A DNA stretch of 64,000 nt from the NCBI GenBank assembly GCA_021234155.1, contig JAJEKV010000094.1, positions 2,676,782-2,740,781 of the forward strand, written 5' to 3'. This document shows positions 34,785-43,471 of this stretch, piece by piece. The notes beneath the pieces are model-generated. The model was not told the origin of the DNA, made no database searches, and worked only from the letters and a program-made list of their open reading frames with translations. This DNA comes from Isoetes taiwanensis. Taxonomy: Eukaryota; Streptophyta; Lycopodiopsida; Isoetales; Isoetaceae. Every line of letters begins with the position of its first letter. Position 1 is the stretch's first letter. Position numbers and translations under genes: made by a program.

Positions 34785-35414
34785 TTAATCTACACAAACC
34801 GACATGCCTGAGCCGATTTCTTCGGAGATGATTTTGCCGTCCCATTGCTCCATAAACTGTGGGTACTGTTTTTCCAGATCTCTTTTAAGTACCCATGTTG
34901 CGTCTTCCACCGGCAAGTGCTTCCACTTGACCAAGTATTGGAGGAACTCCGATCTCCTTGTTTTCTTGAATGCTTTATCAAGAATTAGCTCTGGAACTAT
35001 CTCCAACTGCTCCTCTGTCATTTCCAACATCGTTGGGGTGTCCAGGATTTCATCTGGGTTGGGAGTGTGCTTCTTCAGCAAACTCACGTGGAAGACTTTG
35101 TGGATCTTTAAGTGTGCTGGCAAGTCTAACCTGTAGGATTGGTTACCCACTCTCTTGACTATTTTGAATGGTCCAGCCCACCTTGGAGCAAGTTTCTTGC
35201 AATTCCCGATGCGGAGCTTTGCCTGCTTCACCTTGATCTTGAGCCACACATTGTCGCCAACTTCAAACCGCCTCGACCGCTCGATGCTTGTCGGCAATGC
35301 TCTTTGAACGACTCCTGCCGCTAGGAGATATCCCCGTACTTCTTCTACGAGCTGCCGCATGTCGCCAAAGCATTTGTTGGGAGACCTCCACTTTTGACAC
35401 CGGGATTGTGCCAA
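34785..35414 (-). CDS. Integrase C-terminus with chromodomain
   Basis: It codes RRFEVGDNVWLKIKVKQAKL, RWAGPFKIVKRVG and HPVFHVSLL-like KVFHVSLLKKH (integrase C-terminal barrel), then a chromodomain with ELILDKAFKKTRRSEFLQYL followed by VKWKHLPVEDATWVLKRDL. Chromodomains of chromoviruses bind modified histone tails, commonly H3K9me, and direct insertion to heterochromatin (known family). Here this is of special interest because the same element encodes an H3-like protein. It is separated from the catalytic core by a frame break near 35420. Confidence 0.92.
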   Translation of the reverse strand: MAQSRCQKWRSPNKCFGDMRQLVEEVRGYLLAAGVVQRALPTSIERSRRFEVGDNVWLKIKVKQAKLRIGNCKKLAPRWAGPFKIVKRVGNQSYRLDLPAHLKIHKVFHVSLLKKHTPNPDEILDTPTMLEMTEEQLEIVPELILDKAFKKTRRSEFLQYLVKWKHLPVEDATWVLKRDLEKQYPQFMEQWDGKIISEEIGSGMSVCVD

Positions 35415-35423
35415 GTGTCGGAG

Positions 35424-36497
35424 TTAGGCATTGGTAGCCGTGAGTTGATCATGAACGGCGACATTTGGGATGATTCCGCTTGGTGCTATTGTACGCATAA
35501 ATTCCACCAAGTGAATAAATTCCTCCCACATACCTTGCTTGTTCCAGACATAGTTTCGGAGCATGTCTTCCAAAATCCTATTGACACGCTCTGTTTGCCC
35601 ATCCGTCTGTGGATGATAGGCCGTGCTCATGGATAGCTTCGTTCCAATCGTTGTGAAGAGATCCCGCCGTAAAGCCGATGAACTTCGGATCTCCGGCCGG
35701 AGATAATTTCTCTTGGCATGCCATGAAGTCTGAAAATCTCTTTGGTGAAGAGTTTTGCCGTGTCTATATTTTGTGTCCGTGGTCCTGCAAGGCACAAAAT
35801 AGGCCATCTTCGACAACTTGTCGACCACGACCATCAAGGCATCCTTACCTCTTACTGTTCTTGGCAATCCTGTTATAAAATCCATGCTGACGACCTCCCA
35901 CTTAGCATTTGGTACAGCTAATGGTTCCAAAGCACTGGAATTGAAGTTGTTCGCCTTCGTTTTTTGGCATAGACGACACTCCTTGATGTGGCGAGCTATC
36001 TGTTTCTTCATTCCTGGCCAATAGTAGTTGCTACGCACTTTGAAGTATGTCTTCATGAATCCTGCGTGGCCAGCTATTGGGCTGTTGTGGGTGTCGTGGA
36101 GGATCAACTTTCTTACTCCAGATGATTCCGGCACGCACAACTTGTTCTTATGGTATAGGAGGTTACCTTCCTTTTTAAAGTTTTTGAAGGTTTCCCTCTC
36201 CTTGTCCGTTCTTGCTTCCTTGGACAAGCTTGCCCATACTTCTTTGAAGTCCTCATCCGTTGGCAAGGTTTCTTCTATCTTTTTCCCGAAATCGCTGAAG
36301 AGCGTCGAGATTGCATTGCAGTGCACTCTGGTTGTCAGTGGATGCCTTGAAAGCGCATCTGCTACGACATTAAGCTTCCCGGGTTTGTAGACTATCTCAA
36401 AGTCGTACTCTTCAAGAAATTCCATCCACCTTCTCTGCCTCAGATTGAGATGTGGTTGCGTGAATACGTATTGGAGGCTACGGTGATCGGTGTCCAA
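35424..36497 (-). CDS. RNase H end and integrase core
   Basis: It begins in the RNase H tail (DTDHRSLQYVFTQPHLNLRQ, RRWMEFLEEYDFEIVYKPGK, DALSRHPL), then the integrase HHCC zinc site (HDTHNSPIAGHAGF to CRLCQKTK), first catalytic Asp in VSMDFITGLPRT, and the last acid in TDGQTERVNRILEDMLR. The middle part around the second Asp (about 35600-35720) is scrambled, with frame changes at CTG/CAG-rich sites, so catalytic integrity cannot be judged. Confidence 0.88.
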   Translation of the reverse strand: MDTDHRSLQYVFTQPHLNLRQRRWMEFLEEYDFEIVYKPGKLNVVADALSRHPLTTRVHCNAISTLFSDFGKKIEETLPTDEDFKEVWASLSKEARTDKERETFKNFKKEGNLLYHKNKLCVPESSGVRKLILHDTHNSPIAGHAGFMKTYFKVRSNYYWPGMKKQIARHIKECRLCQKTKANNFNSSALEPLAVPNAKWEVVSMDFITGLPRTVRGKDALMVVVDKLSKMAYFVPCRTTDTKYRHGKTLHQRDFQTSWHAKRNYLRPEIRSSSALRRDLFTTIGTKLSMSTAYHPQTDGQTERVNRILEDMLRNYVWNKQGMWEEFIHLVEFMRTIAPSGIIPNVAVHDQLTATNA

Positions 36498-38396
36498 CCG
36501 GATTTCCTCCCCTAAGAGGTAATGCCTCGATTCTCAATGCCGACGAACCGCTAGCAGCTCTTGATCATCGTCGGGTAACGCGTTTGGCGTCGTTCATTTT
36601 CCTTGAGTAAATGCGCTATTACCCGCTCTTCTTGCATCAAAGACTGCACTGTGGCTATCTTGCTTGCATCCGTTGCCACTAACTTATCCTTCTAAGTGCG
36701 GCGAGGGGTTAAGGCGGGCGGTTGTCAAGGCTTCCTTCAACAACTCAAATCTGCTTGGGCCTTCTTGAGCCAATGGTCTGCCCAATTTTTTACTTTCTCG
36801 CCTTTGTTAAGTCCGTCGATTGGGCTGCTATCTTTCGCGCGGTTCTTCACGAACTTCTCTGTAATACCGCTAGGCCAAGGAAACTTTGACCTCGTGGGCG
36901 TTCCTTGGTGCCGGCCATGGATTCTTGCTTCAATCTTGGCGTGGTCTGCAGCCGAGATCCCTTCTGCTGAAATCACATGACCGAGGTATTCCACCTTCTC
37001 AAGGCGGTGACACCGACAACTTGGCATACAACTGATGCCTCCTTAACTTCTCGAGCACCTTCCTGACGTGCTGAGCATGCTCTTGAATGGATTTACTGTA
37101 CACCAGAATGTCGTCGAAGAATACTATGACAAAGGTGTCTAAGTATTCTCGGAAGATGTCGTTCATGAGTCTCATGAACGTCGCTGGGGCGTTGGATAGC
37201 CCAAATGGCATTACGGTGAACTCATAGTGCCCATACCTGGTCCTGAAAGCCGTTTTGTGGATGTCCTCCTCTTTTATTCTGATCTGGTGATAACCTGACC
37301 TTAGGTCGATTTTGGAGAAGACCTTTGCCCCTTGGAGCTGATCCATCAAGTCGTCTGATCTGGGAAGTGCGTACTTGTTCTTGATGGTGTGCTTGTTCAA
37401 CTGTCTGTAATCTATGCACATCCTCAAGCTTCCATCCTTCTTCTTGACAAAGAGGATGGGTGCTCCAAATGGTGAGACACTAGGCCTGATGAAACCTAGA
37501 TTGAGCAATTCTTGTAGCTGCTTCTTCAGCTCTGTGAGTTCATGTGTGGTCATTCTATATGGGGCCTTGCTTGTCGGCTTGGTCCCTGGCTCGAGTGCTA
37601 TCTCACACTCTACTCCCCTGTAAGGAGGAAGTTTCTCGATCTCATCTGGAAAGAGATCGTGGAACTCCGTAATCAAGTTGGCGATTGGCTTGGGTAACTT
37701 GCCAAGCGCCTTGTCTTCCTTGCTTTCTTCTGACTCTTGTTCCTCAATCTCGAGTTTGAAGATATATGCTACCTTCTCGCTCCTTATAGATTTGAGCAGC
37801 TTCTTAACGGACATACATTGCATGATGGGGGTAATTTCTTTACCTGTGATCTCAATGGCTTTTCCGTCGGGCGTTGGGAAGGTCACCTTCCGCTTCCCAC
37901 AATCGATGATGGCCCCTGCTGGCCCAAGGTACTCTATTCCAACAATCAAGTCGTATTTGCCAATGCCCATTACTTCTGCCCCCATCTGGACATTAATCCC
38001 TGGCAAGTCAATGTCGAAGTTGATTCTCTTCCCAGCTGTATGTCTTATTGCTCCGCTTGCCAAGATTACGGGCCTTGGTTTGGACTTTAGGGGTTTCAGT
38101 TTCATCATTTCAACCATCCTTGGGGATGCGAAGTTATGGCTACTCCCGGAGTCTATCAAGACTATGAAGGATTTGGCCTTTGCCTTCCCTACTGTGGTGA
38201 TTACCTTATACTGGGTCTCTGCCTGTTCTGTATCTATGGCAGCGAAGATGTGGCACTCACCCTGAATGTAATCGTTTGCCTCCTCGCTGTCCTCGTCTGA
38301 CGGAGTGTCCCATCCCCCCAACTGTGCTAGCGCTGAGCTCATAACAAAGGGGCAGTTCGCTGTTCGGTGGCCCGGCTGGAAACATCTGAAGCAGAG
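36498..38396 (-). CDS. Protease, reverse transcriptase and start of RNase H
   Basis: In frame with gag after one stop codon: a zinc knuckle [14 protein letters not shown] (~38350-38396), an aspartic protease with [11 protein letters not shown] (~38140), then RT with [74 protein letters not shown] and the catalytic [12 protein letters not shown] (~37090). The frame breaks near 37000 and the thumb-RNase H region (36498-37027) is patchy. Typical Ty3/gypsy order. Confidence 0.92.
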
Positions 38397-39491
38397 CTAC
38401 TTCTCCATGCATTCCTGCCTTTTCTCCTTGGGCATCGCCTGTAGGAAGGACCGTACTGCTTTCGAGTAATTGGACCCTTCCGGTTTGTCCTTGAAGGACA
38501 CCTGCTTTCTTTCCTGTTGTTTCCCCTGGTTGCTGTTGTATGGGGACTTTGCTGGGCTTGGGCTGGCTGCCCTAGGACTGTAGCTTCCTGTTGCTTTCCC
38601 TTTATCCTGATAGTATGGCTGTCTCTGTGCGCTGCTCTGCGGCCCTGATCCTTGCAAACTAATTGCCTTGGACTCCGCTTCAGACACTGTTCTGGGGTCT
38701 ATTGCCCGTACGAGTTTCCTGAGTTCTTCGTTCAGCCCTTCTATGTAGCTTTCTACTGCGTGTTTCTCGCTCAGCTTTGGCACATATAGCCTTAGTCTCA
38801 TAAACTCTTCGGTGTACTTCTGCACCGTTTTGTACCCCTGCTGCAATCTGTAAAACTGCTGCATCATATTCGACTTGTGTTCCCGAGGGACATAGTGTTT
38901 CTTGAAAGCTTTTGAGAACTTCTTGAAGCGGCATGCGTCTCTGCTCAACCCATGGGCTTTGGCATAGCCTTTCCACCATATGCGTGCGGCTCCTTTCAGG
39001 TTGGCTGTCGCCACCCTGCCTTTGTCTTTGTCTTTCATGCCGTAGGCATTGCCGTACTCACTCATTTCGTCCAGCCATGCCTCTGCCTCTAAGCCGGATC
39101 TGTTCTCGCCCTGTTCGAGTTTCCGGGCTTTCCACACATTACCCAGTGCTGAGTCCACCTTCTTCTGGTAATCGAGGGTCTTAGTGTCCTTCTGCCTGCC
39201 GTCTCTACGGTCCGGCGCCTGCTCGGGCTCTTTTCCGGACTTAGAGTCCGAGGTCGAGCTTGATTCGGAGGTCTCTGTGCTGGGGGACCTCCTTCTCTTA
39301 TTCCTTCTCTTGTCTTTCCCCGACTTTCGGGGTGTCGTTTGTGGTCCGGCTGATGCTTGGGCTGCGAGTAGGGCCTTTATCTGGTCCAGCTCCGTTCGCA
39401 TCTGCGACATCTCCTCCTCTGGGGTCATGGGCCCATATCCTTCGAAGAGGTTCCTGGGGATGGGTTGCCTGTCAGGAGTCTCTTCGTCCAT
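38397..39491 (-). CDS. gag (capsid), ending at an in-frame TAG before the zinc knuckle
   Basis: ATG 39491 chosen; the frame is open further only from a GTG. 364 residues: MDEETPDRQPIPRNLFEGYG, coiled-coil EEEMSQMRTELDQIKALLAA, a basic/Ser linker, and the retrotransposon-gag fold (EAWLDEMSEYGNAYG, GAARIWWKGYAKAHG, FKKFSKAFKKHYVPREHK, YTEEFMRLRLYVPKLSEKH, YIEGLNEELRKLV). The TAG at 38397-38399 stands directly before [10 protein letters not shown] of the zinc knuckle, in the same frame as pol. It could be a readthrough signal, a mutation or a read error. Confidence 0.9.
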   Translation of the reverse strand: MDEETPDRQPIPRNLFEGYGPMTPEEEMSQMRTELDQIKALLAAQASAGPQTTPRKSGKDKRRNKRRRSPSTETSESSSTSDSKSGKEPEQAPDRRDGRQKDTKTLDYQKKVDSALGNVWKARKLEQGENRSGLEAEAWLDEMSEYGNAYGMKDKDKGRVATANLKGAARIWWKGYAKAHGLSRDACRFKKFSKAFKKHYVPREHKSNMMQQFYRLQQGYKTVQKYTEEFMRLRLYVPKLSEKHAVESYIEGLNEELRKLVRAIDPRTVSEAESKAISLQGSGPQSSAQRQPYYQDKGKATGSYSPRAASPSPAKSPYNSNQGKQQERKQVSFKDKPEGSNYSKAVRSFLQAMPKEKRQECMEK

Positions 39492-39727
39492 GTTGGGCCT
39501 CCTGTTTTGTTCTACCGTTCGTTGTTCCCTATCTGCACACACAGTCGGTTATGGCTGTCGGGTTAGTTTTATTTGTTCTCTTTGCTTTATATGTGATGTT
39601 GGTATAATTGTGGGGGAAAGAATTTACATCAACAGACATTCCAAGTGCAAAAAGGACAAAGATGTTATATTCATATTTTATAATATGCTAATACAAAATT
39701 AAAAACTTCTGGGATCAAGATTGCTAA

Positions 39728-40858
39728 CTACTCTTGATGTCGCCGGTAGGATGGATTGTCCTCTAGGAACTTCTTCACTTGGGCTGTTCCCACTGAATGA
39801 CCCAAGTTCCTAAGGACGTTGACTGAAGATCTCCCCTGCAAAGCTCTCGCCAATTCTTCTACTCTGCGCTCGGAGGTGTAGGCTGCTGTTACTGCCAGCC
39901 TTCCTTGCCGCCTGTAGGGTATGGCGAAGTCAAAAACATCGAGTGCTACTGCTCTCTTCACCAGGATGGCATACTCGGTGTTGAGGGGCAACCGCGCATG
40001 CCGGCCAAATCCTGAGAGCGCAATTAGCATCGATACTCCTTCCTCGCCTCTGGGGGTGAATTTGCGGTGAATTACCGCTATTCTTCCATCCATCAGCAAG
40101 GGAAGGTAATATCGCAACGACCAGATGGGTCCTCGACCGCTCGGTATCCGGCTCTGTGTCTTCCCGCAAAATCATCAACCTCTACCGTGATGAGTTCCCT
40201 GTAGTCCCTAACTGTTGCTGAAGCTCTCCTGAGGTCGAATTCACCCCTTCTTTCCCGGGGAGGTGTTGCCGAAGAGCTTGCCGTTAAGATGTTCGATGTC
40301 GCGTGGCGAATCCCCATCTGTTCCTGAAGAGCGAGGAACTCTTCCTCCGTCGGTAGTCTATTTGCGGCCTTATCTGCCTCCATCATTTGCCTGATGCCGC
40401 TGTAGGCTTGAATGTCGGAAGTCGACTCTCCTGTGTAAGTGTCGGCTTCCCTTATTTGGAGCGGAAAGTCAGATGCTCCTCGGACGATGAAGTCGTCCAG
40501 GTCCGTTCTTCGGAGTTGGTGCAGCAACTCTTCGTCGGTCCTACTCTTTCCCCGCACCAGGGAGGTTTTGGATGTCGCTTAAAAGCAAAAACTCCTCTCC
40601 TTCGACAATAATGGGGGCTAGGCTTGTAATGCCTAACCCAAGGGGGGGCGCGACTCTAGGAGTTTGCCGGCTTCTTTCGAAGTCCTGCCATTCTTGTTCT
40701 GCTTGTCGCCGCTCCTCTTCTGGGTCGAGCTCGACATAGTCTTCCTCCTCTTCCGATTCTTGTTCATCTGAGTCCTCCTCTTCTTTTCCTTCCTGCTCCT
40801 GTTCATATTGCGTAAGGAGCCGTTGTTCTGCTGCTATGGCTATTGGGTCGACGTCCAT
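39728..40858 (-). CDS. Extra ORF between H3-like ORF and gag, uncharacterised, two frame breaks
   Basis: ATG 40858. Three consecutive blocks that read as one protein: an acidic N-terminus (EQEGKEEEDSDEQESEEEED, then LDPEEERRQAEQEWQDFER) to IIVEGEEFLLLSDIQNLPGA; a middle block (RTDEELLHQLRRTDLDDFIV, ADTYTGESTSDIQAYSGIRQ, RLPTEEEFLALQEQMGIRHA); and an end block (DGRIAVIHRKFTPRGEEGVS, LPLNTEYAILVKRAVALDVF, SERRVEELARALQGRSSVN). Breaks fall near 40545 and 40110. I recognise no domain. Same strand as gag; its own TATA box is at 41378-41387. Function unknown; might be a structural or chaperone-like partner of the H3 ORF (speculation). Confidence 0.6.
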
Positions 40859-41072
40859 GGGGGAATGGAGGTTTCTCCCACAATGTTCACCGACGATGGG
40901 TAAGAAAAATTGCCGAGGCGGTGTTGAAAGAGAAATATTTAGTCCTATTAACAGTTAGGACCATTGGCTCGGGTGTGCGCTGCGCCTTGTTTGTCAAGTA
41001 TTTGGCAATGTTTGGAACATCACCTAAAAGTCGCTGCGAGGGATTGCCTAGGAACAAAGTACCCTATGCAAG

Positions 41073-41345
41073 GTGGGAGCTGTACTAGTCTTTGGGTTCT
41101 ACCCGGCTTGGAATTCAGATGGGACTCTACCAGAAGTTTGGGGTTGCGTGCAGAGTTGCTTGGACATCTACCTCCTTCCGGAAGACATGGAAAATTTGGT
41201 CGATGTCGGCCTCGGCAGCATGAGCGCTGGCGCTGTACCATCTGCGGAAATCAGAGGTTGCCATTGGTTAAATGCGAAGGAGGGTCTCAAACGGTTGCAA
41301 GAGCGCCTCAAGGAGCTGGAAAATCGGCTAAGAAGGCAGGAGTAA
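41073..41345 (+). CDS. Possible antisense ORF, 90 aa
   Basis: Open plus-strand frame coding WNSDGTLPEVWGCVQSCLD and a C-terminal coiled coil GLKRLQERLKELENRLRRQE. A neighbouring frame (40930-41088) could extend it upstream. It runs opposite to all element genes and overlaps the presumed leader of the ORF at 40858. Could be a remnant of a captured gene or chance. Confidence 0.25.
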   Translation: MGAVLVFGFYPAWNSDGTLPEVWGCVQSCLDIYLLPEDMENLVDVGLGSMSAGAVPSAEIRGCHWLNAKEGLKRLQERLKELENRLRRQE

Positions 41346-41377
41346 ACTTGTAGGGTGTTGTGTGTGGAATGAGGGAC

Positions 41378-41387
41378 CTATTTATAG
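41378..41387 (-). promoter_or_regulatory. TATA box upstream of the second extra ORF
   Basis: Minus strand CTATAAATAG followed by GTCCCTCATTC. The same TATA plus CCCTCATTC pair occurs before the H3-like ORF. Confidence 0.6.
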
Positions 41388-41577
41388 AAAAGGGGAAAAC
41401 CCTAATTTTTGGATGACTTGGAAAATTCCTGGGGTTGGGCAATTCTAGTCTATACTGAGGTCAAAATGGGAATTTGAAGACTAGTTCAAGTGTTTGAGCG
41501 TGGTTGGATTACCTAAAAGATGCTATACAACAGGTTGGGAATCCTTCGGGCAAGTTCTGGTGAAGAAATGGTAGGAG

Positions 41578-41845
41578 GTCTCACAGCTTGCGCCTCGCTC
41601 AAAAACTAAAGTTTAGTTTCTTGCCCAGGCGGGAGCTGTGAGACATCAGTCTCATTTCGATCAAAACATGTCCGATTTGGATAAACTAAGGGTATAAAGA
41701 TGATGGGCTCATCAAATCAGGTAGAATCGACCCTTTATTTGGTCGATTTGGAGCTGTTTTGGGCGAGTTTTGGGCAAGGTCTCACAGCTTGCGCCTCGCT
41801 CAAAAACTAAAGTTTAGTTTTTAGTCCAGGCGCGAGCTGTGAGAC
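41578..41845. repeat. Two 67-nt hairpin repeats downstream of the H3-like ORF
   Basis: 41578-41644 and 41779-41845. Each runs GTCTCACAGCTTGCGCCTC ... AACTAAA/GTTTAGTT ... CAGGCGCGAGCTGTGAGAC, folding into a long nearly perfect stem in DNA or RNA of either strand. They lie 113 and 314 nt past the H3 stop (minus strand), so would be in its 3' UTR or form its 3' end. Two more copies stand at 53015-53281. Confidence 0.88.
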
Positions 41846-41957
41846 ATCACGTCTTTCTGCCTGCAATTGTCCTATTTTACCAAAATAAAAGCTAAAACTT
41901 GCTAATTTATCCTATTTAAGCGTGTTCAGACAATTAAGGCACTCAAAATTGTTCAGT

Positions 41958-43181
41958 TTAGGGTCGTTCTCCCTTGATGCGAGTAGCAAGTTGCATGTCT
42001 TGCCTCATCAAAGTCACTCGCTTCGCATGGACAGTGCAAGCTGTTGAGTCTTCAAAATGCTGCACTATCTTCTTCTCAGCTGCTTCCTGGAGTGCGAGCA
42101 GCATCTCATCTGTGACCCTGTAGTCCGTCCTGAAATCCTGCATTACTTCTCTAACTAGCCGAGCAAAGGGGACGCGGGGAATCAGGAGGCCGTAGCTGCG
42201 TTGGAAGTGCCGAATCTCCCGTAGTGCTCTTTGCTCGAGCTGCTTCTTTGTGAGCTTCTTCTGTGAAGGCTTTTTCGGGACCTTGGGTCTTGGTGGTGGG
42301 GGTCTTAGGATCTGCTGCTTGGTTGGTCGTCCTCCCTCGATAAATCTGAGCTTGTTCTCCTCATAATACTTGTTGTATGCCTCCCACTCCTTCATATAGG
42401 CCTCGTGCTCCTTCATCTTGCGCTCATAGACCTTGACCGGGTTTGTGACATACGACTCTCGAGCAAGCCGGGGTTGCTTTTTCCTGTCCCATTTTGGGTA
42501 AGGAGGGGGCTTCTTCACTGTGTCCTGCTGCTCCTCCTCGGCCACTTCCTGCTCGGTTACTACCTGTTCAACTACTACCTGTTCAACGGCCGGGGGTTTG
42601 GAAGAACTTGCCCCTTCTGTGTTGGGGTTAGGCCCTTCGTCAGAACTCTCCGAGGGGGTTGGGGGATGATCGGGTGGTCGTTCAGTGATGGTGAACTTCG
42701 GGTTGGGCTTTTTCACCATGGGGACGTCCTTGAACTTCCTTGGGCTCCCCACCCATTTCCCTTTCTTCTTTTTGAGCTCCTCGGCCGATTTCTTCTCTTC
42801 TTCTTCCCTCTTCCTCTTCTTCTCCTCTCTTTTCCTTTCTCGGCGTTCGTATTTCCTGATAAACCGAGCGAGGTCTGCTTCCTCTTCCGGCTGAAGTCCC
42901 GGCTCCATCTGCTCCTGTTGCTCCTCCGCTTCCTTTTCTCTGATCCAGGCTTCGACTTGTTCTTCGATGGTCGGTTCTGGAGTCGGTATCCTCCTTTCCT
43001 CTCGGCTTTTGGTTCTCCTTTCCCGCTGCACTTCCTCCTCCTCCTCCTCAATTACTTCCGTCCCTGCTTCCGAGTGTGCTTCATTTTCTTCATTGTGCTC
43101 ATTCGAAGGTTCTCCCTCACTCGAAGAAGTTGGATCGTTAGGGTTAAGGGAGGCCGATATCGCCCGAATTGTCTTTGCCAT
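41958..43181 (-). CDS. Histone H3-like protein with long charged N-terminal extension, encoded in the Ty3 element
   Basis: In-frame ATG 43181 gives 407 residues; no interruption. Residues 319-407 (41961-42227) are a full H3 core: alpha-[16 protein letters not shown], alpha-1 [14 protein letters not shown], loop-1 RTDYRV, alpha-2 [30 protein letters not shown], alpha-3 [13 protein letters not shown]. Hand alignment to plant H3 from A47 on is ungapped, about 52 of 89 identical. Loop 1 has canonical H3 length, not the longer loop usual in cenH3, so CENP-A identity is not supported. Residues 1-318 are acidic and Lys/Glu-rich ([20 protein letters not shown]) with Pro-rich segments, replacing the normal H3 tail; no ARTKQ-like tail. 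It is flanked by its own TATA box and 3' hairpins. It could compete with host H3, mark element chromatin, or bind the integrase chromodomain (all inference). Confidence 0.9.
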   Translation of the reverse strand: MAKTIRAISASLNPNDPTSSSEGEPSNEHNEENEAHSEAGTEVIEEEEEEVQRERRTKSREERRIPTPEPTIEEQVEAWIREKEAEEQQEQMEPGLQPEEEADLARFIRKYERRERKREEKKRKREEEEKKSAEELKKKKGKWVGSPRKFKDVPMVKKPNPKFTITERPPDHPPTPSESSDEGPNPNTEGASSSKPPAVEQVVVEQVVTEQEVAEEEQQDTVKKPPPYPKWDRKKQPRLARESYVTNPVKVYERKMKEHEAYMKEWEAYNKYYEENKLRFIEGGRPTKQQILRPPPPRPKVPKKPSQKKLTKKQLEQRALREIRHFQRSYGLLIPRVPFARLVREVMQDFRTDYRVTDEMLLALQEAAEKKIVQHFEDSTACTVHAKRVTLMRQDMQLATRIKGERP

Positions 43182-43245
43182 CGCCGACGGCCGGGCGTTT
43201 CGCTGGGCGGGCTTTCCTCGCAGATGCTGCTTGGTCCGGTGCCAT
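43144..43245 (-). CDS. Upstream ORF / alternative N-terminus of the H3-like gene
   Basis: The first ATG after the TATA box (43245) opens a different frame coding [20 protein letters not shown] and 13 further residues, stopping at 43144, overlapping the main start. The basic [10 protein letters not shown] wording is tail-like. A one-base shift would join it to the main frame, so it may be the true N-terminus or a regulatory uORF. Confidence 0.4.
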   Translation of the reverse strand: MAPDQAASARKARPAKRPAVGDGKDNSGDIGLP

Positions 43246-43344
43246 GTTTGACGGATCGTCAATCGGATCTCGGGCGCCAAAGATCGCCTTAGGGAGCGAG
43301 AGCTGGTTTCTAAGGCGGGAATGTTCGAATGAGGGGGTCTACTT

Positions 43345-43354
43345 CTATTTATAG
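43345..43354 (-). promoter_or_regulatory. TATA box of the H3-like ORF
   Basis: Minus strand CTATAAATAG, then CCCCTCATTCGAACATTCCC. 100 nt before the first ATG, with a start site expected near 43315. This suggests a promoter independent of the LTR, ~10 kb away. Confidence 0.65.
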
Positions 43355-43471
43355 CTTGGTAAATTTTTAGGTCAAACTTCGAGTTGGTCTATTTAACATG
43401 CTAAGATACCTATTTAGTTAAAACTTACACTTATTGTAGGGAAAGGTCCTTATGCACAAATATCAACATCC

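Noticed and set aside
37678-38265. 195-codon plus-strand ORF opposite pol
   Set aside because: Opposite strand of a clear protease/RT frame; no domain.
41961-42227. Calling the H3-like domain a centromeric H3 (CENP-A)
   Set aside because: Loop 1 has canonical H3 length and the core matches ordinary H3 well; only the N-terminus is unusual.
42405-43292. 295-codon plus-strand Leu/Phe-rich ORF
   Set aside because: Shadow of the charged N-terminus of the H3-like ORF on the minus strand.
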